This document shows, one piece after another, positions 7,214 through 12,599 of a DNA stretch of 14,438 bases; the stretch's first letter is position 1, and every line of letters starts with the position of its first letter. The notes beneath the pieces were generated by a model that was not told where the DNA came from, searched no databases, and was given only the letters and a program-made list of their open reading frames with translations. The position numbers were made by a program, and so were the translations under genes. The DNA comes from Akkermansiaceae bacterium (GTDB taxonomy: Bacteria; Verrucomicrobiota; Verrucomicrobiia; Verrucomicrobiales; Akkermansiaceae): assembly GCA_020627645.1 (NCBI GenBank), contig JAHDGN010000044.1, positions 1-14,438 on the forward strand. Direction: 5' to 3'.

Positions 7214-8113
7214 GTGGACGAGATTGTTTTTCGAAATCGCGAAACGGCTGAACTTGAGGTCGAGCAGGTCTATGGAGAAGGTTTTTTGCGTTGGGTGTAT
7301 GGAAACCCTCTGGGGAAGATTGCTTTGTGGGGTTTGGTAAAGCGGGGGATTTTTTCAAATTGGTATGGTTGGAGGATGGATTTGGAGGGTTCGGCCAAGA
7401 AGATTCGGCCGTTTGTGGAGGAATATGGGTTGGATGAGGGGGATTTTGAGAAAGAGGTGGGGGAATTTGGGAGTTTTAATGAGTTTTTCTTTCGAAAATT
7501 GAGGGATGGGGTGCGTCCGATTGCGGAGACGGAGGTCGTTTTACCCGCGGATGGGCGGCATTTGGGGTTTGGTAGACTGGGTGATGAGCAGCGGGTGTTT
7601 GTGAAGGGTCAGCGTTGGGAGGTGGGTGAATTATTGGGATCTCCGGAGTTGGGTGAGCGATATTCGGGTGGGTCGTTGTTGCTGTCGAGGTTGTGTCCGG
7701 TGGATTATCATCGGTTTCATTTCCCGTGTGATGGGGTGCCGGGGGAGGCAAGATTGGTGAAGGGGCCGTTGTTTTCGGTGTCGCCGATCGCTTTGCGGAA
7801 AAAGTTGAGTTATTTGTGGGAGAACAAGCGGATGGTGACGGAGTTAGTGACGGAAAATTTGGGGACGGTGATGTGTGTGGAGGTTGGTGCAACTTGTGTG
7901 GGGTCGATTGAGCAGACTTTTGAGCCTGGGGTTCGAGTGAAAAAGGGGGATGAGAAGGGGTATTTTGCCTTTGGGGGGTCCTCGACGATTTTAGTGTTTG
8001 AGCCGGGGGTGGTGGAGTTTGAGCGTGATCTGTTGGAGGCTGGTGAAGAGGGAGTGGAGATTTATGCTAAGATGGGGGCGGCCTGCGGTGGGCGGCCTGC
8101 GGCCGAGTTGTGA
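7214..8113 (+). CDS. psd: Phosphatidylserine decarboxylase proenzyme
   Basis: Converts phosphatidylserine to phosphatidylethanolamine at the cytoplasmic membrane, the last step of the main bacterial PE route. It is made as a proenzyme that cuts itself before a Ser, which becomes the pyruvoyl group. Counted from the GTG at 7214 (299 residues): D113 in LPADG; D164-Y-H166-R-F-H169-F-P-C-D-G matching the E. coli DYHRVHMP region; and GGSST with the probable cleavage G255/S256. The Asp-His-Ser set needed for self-cleavage is present. The family start (short lead, then EIVFRNRETxxLExExVYGEGFLRW) fits the GTG, which also has AAGG 7 bases upstream. An ATG at 7163 would add 17 residues encoded by repeat-like DNA. 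The C-terminal GRPAAEL comes from a GGCGGCCTGCGG duplication and may be a read-through tail. Confidence 0.93.
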   Translation: MDEIVFRNRETAELEVEQVYGEGFLRWVYGNPLGKIALWGLVKRGIFSNWYGWRMDLEGSAKKIRPFVEEYGLDEGDFEKEVGEFGSFNEFFFRKLRDGVRPIAETEVVLPADGRHLGFGRLGDEQRVFVKGQRWEVGELLGSPELGERYSGGSLLLSRLCPVDYHRFHFPCDGVPGEARLVKGPLFSVSPIALRKKLSYLWENKRMVTELVTENLGTVMCVEVGATCVGSIEQTFEPGVRVKKGDEKGYFAFGGSSTILVFEPGVVEFERDLLEAGEEGVEIYAKMGAACGGRPAAEL

Positions 8114-8130
8114 GTGTAGAGTGTAGAGTG
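8112..8130. repeat. Tandem repeat, GAGTGTA x 2.7, at the psd stop
   Basis: Two full copies and five bases of a third of the 7-base unit GAGTGTA. The array begins inside the TGA stop of psd. It is short and may be slippage. Confidence 0.7.
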
Positions 8131-8349
8131 GTGAGTTCTTGGTTGAGGAGACTTGGTTGGGGAGATTGGGTTGGGGAGAGAACCACAGATTGCACGGATT
8201 TTCACAGATTGGTTGAGGGGTAGGTGTTTAGGATTTGGAGAATTAGATATTAGAATTTGCCCGACTGGATTTTGGATGGGGAGGGAATTTTGAGGGGGGA
8301 GTTCTTGGGGTTTGATGTTTGAGGTAAGGGTGAGTAGGGGTGTGGCGGG
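8114..8349. other. Non-coding, repeat-rich spacer between psd and the EamA gene
   Basis: These 236 bases hold no believable gene: all frames are short and unlike the neighbours in composition. Contents in order: a 7-base tandem repeat, a G-run block (8155-8176), a CACAGATT-type repeat (8184-8210), an A+T-rich stretch around 8226-8262, and a second G-run stretch (about 8277-8349) leading to the next ATG. No hairpin terminator for psd was seen. The promoter for the transporter, if it has its own, should lie in the A+T-rich part. Confidence 0.6.
8184..8210. repeat. CACAGATT / CACGGATT / CACAGATT direct repeat
   Basis: Three copies of an 8-base unit start at 8184, 8193 and 8203 (spacing 9 and 10), the middle one with one change. 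Sequences of the type CCACAGATTxCACGGATTTTCACAGATT are familiar as dispersed intergenic repeats in many environmental bacteria (from memory). Spacing near one helical turn would also suit a protein-binding array. Confidence 0.6.
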
Positions 8350-9201
8350 ATGGCGAGAGATTTCTTTAAACTACATTTGTTGGTCTTTGTTTGGGGATTT
8401 ACGGCAGTTTTGGGAAAGGTGATGGATTTGCATGCGTTGCCGTTGGTGGCAAATCGGACGGGGATTGCAGCGTTTTGTTTGTTTTTGTTTTTGTGGGGGC
8501 GGGTGCGCGTGGGAGCGAGGGATGGATTGATGTTTGTTTTGACGGGGATGTTGATCGCGGCTCATTGGACGTTGTTTTTTTTGGCGGTGCAGGTGGCGAA
8601 TGTGTCGATTTGTATGGTGGGGATGGCGACGGTGTCGTTATGGACAGCGATTTTGGAGCCGTTGATGGTGAAGGAGCGAAAGTTTCGAGGAGTGGATCTT
8701 TGTTTTGGGTTGGTGATGATTGTGGGGGTGGCCATTATTTTTTGGAGTGAGGCGGAGTATGGTCATGGGTTTTTGATTGCGTTGGGTTCGGCTTTGTTTG
8801 CGACGGTGTTTTCGGTGATCAATGCATTCCATGTGGGGAAGGCGAGTCATTATGTCATCACCTTTTATGGGGCTTGTTTACTGTTGTTACTGATTTTTCC
8901 GTTTTCGGGAGTGGGGGATTTTTTCCCTAAGGGAGGGTGGGATTGGTTGTGGATGTTGTTGTTGGCGGTGATTTGTACAGTGTGGGCTTATTCGCAATAT
9001 GTGGAGCTGCTGAATCGGTTGAGCGTTTATACCATCAATTTTGCGAATAATTTGGAGCCGGTTTATGGGATCATTCTTGCGGCGTTGATTTTGGGTGAAC
9101 ACGCGGGGTTGACGGGTGGTTTTTTTGCGGGGGCTGGGGTGATTGTGGTGAGCATTTGTGTTTATCCGTTCGTGCGACGGTGGGTAAAAGAAAAAGCGTG
9201 A
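8350..9201 (+). CDS. EamA/DMT-family membrane transporter
   Basis: This 283-residue, very hydrophobic protein has about ten membrane segments and the two-repeat layout of the drug/metabolite transporter superfamily. The first repeat starts with LLVFVWGFTAVLGK and ends near ILEPLMVKERKFRG (LEP at 102-104). The second, from about 141, ends with NNLEPVYGIILAALILGE (LEP at 235-237), the classic EamA closing motif. Such proteins export or take up amino acids, nucleotides or other small metabolites; the substrate cannot be read from the sequence. The C-terminus RRWVKEKA is cytoplasmic in type. The start ATG follows a G-rich leader without a good Shine-Dalgarno. The stop codon lies inside the terminator hairpin at 9192-9223. 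Confidence 0.88.
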   Translation: MARDFFKLHLLVFVWGFTAVLGKVMDLHALPLVANRTGIAAFCLFLFLWGRVRVGARDGLMFVLTGMLIAAHWTLFFLAVQVANVSICMVGMATVSLWTAILEPLMVKERKFRGVDLCFGLVMIVGVAIIFWSEAEYGHGFLIALGSALFATVFSVINAFHVGKASHYVITFYGACLLLLLIFPFSGVGDFFPKGGWDWLWMLLLAVICTVWAYSQYVELLNRLSVYTINFANNLEPVYGIILAALILGEHAGLTGGFFAGAGVIVVSICVYPFVRRWVKEKA

Positions 9202-9223
9202 GGCCGAAGGGCGTCACGCTTTT
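9192..9223. terminator. Bidirectional hairpin terminator between convergent genes
   Basis: A perfect 10-base stem AAAAGCGTGA / TCACGCTTTT (9192-9201 with 9214-9223) encloses a second 3-base stem GCC/GGC (9203-9205 with 9210-9212) and a GAAG loop, with one mismatch between the stems. Read from the minus strand it is followed by TTTTTCTTTT, a good U-tract, so it should end the thioredoxin-like transcript. Read from the plus strand the tract is only four T, still usable for the EamA gene, whose TGA (9199-9201) lies in the stem. Confidence 0.85.
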
Positions 9224-9249
9224 GAGGTGTCGTTGACGAGTTGCTCAGA

Positions 9250-10323
9250 TTATTTGGCAGCTCCTTCTTTGGCTTTGTGGGATTCTAAAAGTGCTTTTTT
9301 AGCAGCTTCGTTTCTAGCCTCAGCTTCTTTTGCAGCTTTTTCCTCAGCTTCAAGCGCTTTTTTAGCGGCATCCTCCTTCTTGGCCGCTTTTTCCTTCATT
9401 TGTTTGAGCTGGTTGGCTTTGTATTGCTCAAGGTTTTTGGCAAGTCTGCTTTCTGGGGCGATGGCGATGGCTTCGTTGACGGTTTTTTCGATGCCTTCGA
9501 TGTCTTTGAGGTGGTTGTAGATACCCCATTTGGCAATGACCATGTTCTGTTTGGTCTCTCCGGTTGGCTTCCGATCGTTGATGAAGGTGTCGATCAGTTT
9601 GAGGGCGAGATCGGTTTTGTTGGTTTCGATCGCTTTGGTGACTTTCTCATTGATCAATGTTTCGAAGTCTTTTTGGAGCTTCTCAGCAGCTTCCTTTTCT
9701 TGTTTCTTCTTGAGGAATTGAGTGGTGTCTTCGGGATCGTTTTTGATGATGATCTCTGCGAAGTTGGTGTAGAATGGGGCAAATTGTTCGGGCATTCCTT
9801 CGAGGAGTGCAGCGAGGACTTTTGATTTTTCGACACCCTCGAGTTTTTCGCTTTCAGCGATCGCTTGGTCGCGAGAGACTTTCTTTTTTTGGATTTCGGT
9901 GAGGTGGCTGAGGTATTCAGCGGGGGTTCCTCTTCGGTGACCAGTTTTGGCGTAGGGGCGGCCTTCCGCGTCGGTGAGGAGAATGGTGGGGTATCCAGTG
10001 ATGGAATAGAGTTCTTGGAGTTTGGAGTTTTGCTCCGCAATTTCCGGGGTGACTTTTGTTTTGTCTCTTGGGAAGTCGAGTTCGACAAGGATGTAGTTTT
10101 TGGAGGCCCCGTCGATGAATTCTTTTTGCGAGAGGATGCGTTTTGTCAGGTCTTTGCAGGGTGGGCACCAATCTGAGCCGGTGAAATCAAGGATGAGGTC
10201 CTTTTTTTCTGAGGCAGCTTTCTTTTTGGCTTCTTCAAAATTGGTGAGCCAGCCTTCGCCTGCTCCAAAGGATAAGGCTGAAGCGAGGATGGAAGTGAGG
10301 ATTGCGATCGTTTTTGTTTTCAT
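9250..10323 (-). CDS. Exported thioredoxin-fold protein with charged C-terminal tail
   Basis: This 357-residue protein has a signal peptide (MKTKTIAILTSILASALSFG), a thioredoxin-like domain (about 25-150) with the redox motif C53-P-P-C56 in GSDWCPPCKDL, and the cis-proline P112 in TGYPTILLTD. It resembles the Thioredoxin_7 / DsbD C-terminal type, acting as a thiol-disulfide reductase or oxidase outside the cytoplasm. Residues about 150-295 look helical and could be tetratricopeptide-like. Residues about 300-357 are nearly all Lys, Glu and Ala (AAKKEDAAKKALEAEEKAAK), a long charged single helix or coiled coil. Membrane attachment is not visible after signal cleavage. It is tempting to link it to apocytochrome reduction for the nearby ResB/CcsA system, but they are separate transcripts and this is only an inference. 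The ATG lacks a Shine-Dalgarno. Confidence 0.85.
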   Translation of the reverse strand: MKTKTIAILTSILASALSFGAGEGWLTNFEEAKKKAASEKKDLILDFTGSDWCPPCKDLTKRILSQKEFIDGASKNYILVELDFPRDKTKVTPEIAEQNSKLQELYSITGYPTILLTDAEGRPYAKTGHRRGTPAEYLSHLTEIQKKKVSRDQAIAESEKLEGVEKSKVLAALLEGMPEQFAPFYTNFAEIIIKNDPEDTTQFLKKKQEKEAAEKLQKDFETLINEKVTKAIETNKTDLALKLIDTFINDRKPTGETKQNMVIAKWGIYNHLKDIEGIEKTVNEAIAIAPESRLAKNLEQYKANQLKQMKEKAAKKEDAAKKALEAEEKAAKEAEARNEAAKKALLESHKAKEGAAK

Positions 10324-10408
10324 GACTTATACGTGGAGGAAGGTAGCGGGCGTGTTATTCCCTGCAAGTGTTCTTGAATGACTTGAATTTTTCAATGTGT
10401 TCATTTGA
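10324..10408. promoter_or_regulatory. Divergent promoter region, thioredoxin-like gene / recQ
   Basis: These 85 bases separate two divergent genes. They contain a direct repeat CTTGAA-TGA-CTTGAA (10373-10387) and an overlapping inverted repeat TTGAA-TTT-TTCAA (10383-10395), 14 to 36 bases before the recQ ATG. This could be an operator; no known regulator box was matched. No clear -35/-10 pair. Confidence 0.4.
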
Positions 10409-12529
10409 ATGGATCTGATGATCGGGATTGACCAGGCTCGGGAAAAATTGAGGGAGGTTTTTGGGTTCGAGGATTTTTTGGATGGTCAGGAGGACGTGAT
10501 CGGGGAGATTTTGTCGGGTCGAGATGGTTCGGTGGTGATGCCAACAGGTGGGGGGAAGTCTTTGTGTTATCAATTGCCGGGGTTGTGTCGAGAGGGGGTG
10601 ACGTTGGTGGTGAGTCCGCTAATTGCGTTAATGAAAGATCAGGTGGATGGGTTGAAGGAGAGAGGGGCGGGGGTGACGTTGATTAATTCGACGCTGAGCT
10701 GGCCGGAGCAGAGAGAGAGGTTGGATGGGATGCGGAGGGGGGAGTATCAGTTGGTTTATATCGCGCCGGAGAGATTTCGGGCAGGTTCTTTTATGGATGC
10801 GTTGAGTGGGGTGAAGGTTGAGATGGTGGCGGTGGATGAGGCACATTGTTTGAGTCAGTGGGGGCATGATTTTCGGCCTGATTATATGAGGTTAGGGAGG
10901 GCGCTGGAGGAATTGGGTCGACCGCAGTGTGTTGCGTTGACGGCGACGGCGACACCGGTGGTGAGAGAGGATATTCGGAAGGTGTTGATGTTAAGAGAGC
11001 CGTTTGAGTCGGTGAGCGGATTTGAGCGGCCTAATTTGAGTTTTACCATCACGCCGGTGGAGAAGGTGAAGCAGAAGTATGCGAGGTTGAAGAAGGTCTT
11101 GGAGTCTCACCAGACGGGGATTGTCTATTGTGCGACTCGAAAGAAGGTGGAGGAGGTGGCGGAGACGATTCATTCGTGGGGGATGAAGTGTATCGCGTAT
11201 CATGGTGGGATGGGGGACCAGGAGAGGGAAGAGGTCCAGAATGTGTTCATTTCGAAGAAGGCGGATATTGCGGTGGCGACGAATGCCTTTGGGATGGGGA
11301 TTGATCGCCCTGATGTGAGGTTTGTGGTGCATTTTGAGATTCCTGGGAGTGTGGAGGCTTATTATCAGGAGGCAGGAAGGGCGGGACGGGATGGTGAGGC
11401 GTCAGTGTGTGAGTTGTTTTTTAACTATGCTGATACGCGGACGCAGGAATTTTTTATTGATGGGGTGAATCCTGGGGTGGAGTTGATTCGAGAGGTTTAT
11501 GGTTATTTTTTAGATGAGTCTGACCATGATTATGAAGTTCACCGTACGTTAGACGAGGTGAAGGAAGGGGTGGGGGCGAAAAATGGGATGGCGGTGGGTG
11601 CGGCGATTTCGGCTTTGGTGCGAGGAAGGTGGCTGGAGAGGTTTGAGGTGGCTGGGTCCCGCATGAAGGGGACGAGGTTGTTGCGGCCGGAGGTGGATCG
11701 ATGGAGTTTGGAGCTTAATGAGGATGCGTTGTTGGAGAAGGAGCGGAGGGACCGGGAGAAATTGGACCAGATGGTGCAGTTGTGTTATGCGAACACGTGT
11801 CGGCAGCAGTGGATTTTGGAGTATTTTGGTGAGGAAGATGCTCCGTTGTGTGGGAGTTGTGATGTGTGCCGAGGTGAAGAGAATAGTGAGCGTCGAGCGC
11901 CCTCTGAGGATGAGGATTTGGTGGTGCGGAAATTTTTGAGTGGAGTGGCTCGGATGTCGAGGCGGACGAGTCGAGGCTGGGAGGGGATCTATGGGCGGGG
12001 GCGGATTGTGCAGATGTTGGTGGGAAGTAAGTCTCAAGAGATTTTGAGAGTGAGATTACACGAGTTGAAGACTTATGGAATTTTGAAGGAGGAGGGGACT
12101 GCTTATTTGAATGCTCTCGCCAGGAGTTTGGGTGAAGGTGGGTTGATTGTGACTCAGCGAGGGGAGTATCCTTTGGTGACGTTGACAGCGAGGGGTGAAA
12201 AAGTGATGAAGGGGCAGACGAGTTATGCATTGGAGTGGCCGGGAGCAGGAGGGGTGGGCAAAAAAGAGGGGGTGGTGATCGAGGATTTGGGCTTTGATAC
12301 AAGGTTGTATGAGAAGTTGAAGTCGACGAGAACGAGAGTTGCGAAGGGTGAGGGGGTTCCGGCGTATGTGGTTTTTTCCAATGAGACCTTGGAGCATCTG
12401 GCGAGATTGCGTCCGAAGTCTTTGGAGGCTGGTTTGTTGGTGAAGGGGATCGGTGAAGCGAAGGCAGAGAAGTACTTGGAGGCGTTTTTGAGGGTGATTC
12501 GGGAGGAAGAAGCTGGAGCGGATGTGTAA
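10409..12529 (+). CDS. recQ: ATP-dependent DNA helicase RecQ with extra inserted domain
   Basis: This 706-residue superfamily 2 helicase unwinds DNA 3' to 5' in recombination and replication repair. Helicase motifs in order: motif 0 Q27 (DGQEDVI); Walker A MPTGGGKS with K50; VVSPLIALMKDQV; DEAH 143-146 with SQWGHDFRPDY; ALTATAT at 176-182; GIVYCATRKKVEE; VATNAFGMGIDRPDVRFVVH; and QEAGRAGRDG at 320-329. Zinc-site cysteines C464, C481, C484 and C487 keep the E. coli spacing (17, 3, 3). A winged-helix RQC part (about 500-600) and a C-terminal HRDC-like domain (about 625-700, NETLEHLARLRPKSL, KGIGEAKAEKY) follow. Compared with E. coli RecQ (first zinc Cys at 380) there are about 84 extra residues between the helicase core and the zinc site (about 350-450), perhaps another winged helix. 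The start is not fixed by a Shine-Dalgarno; an in-frame ATG at 10418 is the alternative. Confidence 0.96.
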   Translation: MDLMIGIDQAREKLREVFGFEDFLDGQEDVIGEILSGRDGSVVMPTGGGKSLCYQLPGLCREGVTLVVSPLIALMKDQVDGLKERGAGVTLINSTLSWPEQRERLDGMRRGEYQLVYIAPERFRAGSFMDALSGVKVEMVAVDEAHCLSQWGHDFRPDYMRLGRALEELGRPQCVALTATATPVVREDIRKVLMLREPFESVSGFERPNLSFTITPVEKVKQKYARLKKVLESHQTGIVYCATRKKVEEVAETIHSWGMKCIAYHGGMGDQEREEVQNVFISKKADIAVATNAFGMGIDRPDVRFVVHFEIPGSVEAYYQEAGRAGRDGEASVCELFFNYADTRTQEFFIDGVNPGVELIREVYGYFLDESDHDYEVHRTLDEVKEGVGAKNGMAVGAAISALVRGRWLERFEVAGSRMKGTRLLRPEVDRWSLELNEDALLEKERRDREKLDQMVQLCYANTCRQQWILEYFGEEDAPLCGSCDVCRGEENSERRAPSEDEDLVVRKFLSGVARMSRRTSRGWEGIYGRGRIVQMLVGSKSQEILRVRLHELKTYGILKEEGTAYLNALARSLGEGGLIVTQRGEYPLVTLTARGEKVMKGQTSYALEWPGAGGVGKKEGVVIEDLGFDTRLYEKLKSTRTRVAKGEGVPAYVVFSNETLEHLARLRPKSLEAGLLVKGIGEAKAEKYLEAFLRVIREEEAGADV

Positions 12530-12554
12530 ATTTTTTTCAAAAAATCGGTGATGG

Positions 12555-12584
12555 TTGCTTTTCAAGCGGCGATCGATGTATTTG
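12555..12584 (+). promoter_or_regulatory. Possible promoter for the RG-rich protein gene
   Basis: The 70-base gap after recQ contains TTGCTT (12555-12560), an 18-base spacer and TATTTG (12579-12584), 15 bases before the ATG. It fits a sigma-70 promoter only loosely. The gap could equally be read through from recQ. Confidence 0.25.
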
Positions 12585-12599
12585 TCTTGTCTAGTAGAG

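Noticed and set aside
9400..9825. 141-codon open frame antisense to the thioredoxin-like gene
   Set aside because: Phe/Val/Asp-rich mirror of the Lys/Glu-rich coding frame; no independent support.
11549..12302. Long minus-strand open frames opposite recQ
   Set aside because: Pro/His/Ser-rich products caused by the low C content of the + strand; recQ motifs run through the whole span.
12530..12545. ATTTTTT-TC-AAAAAAT inverted repeat after recQ as a terminator
   Set aside because: The stem is purely A/T and has no G/C part, so it would be too weak as an intrinsic terminator.
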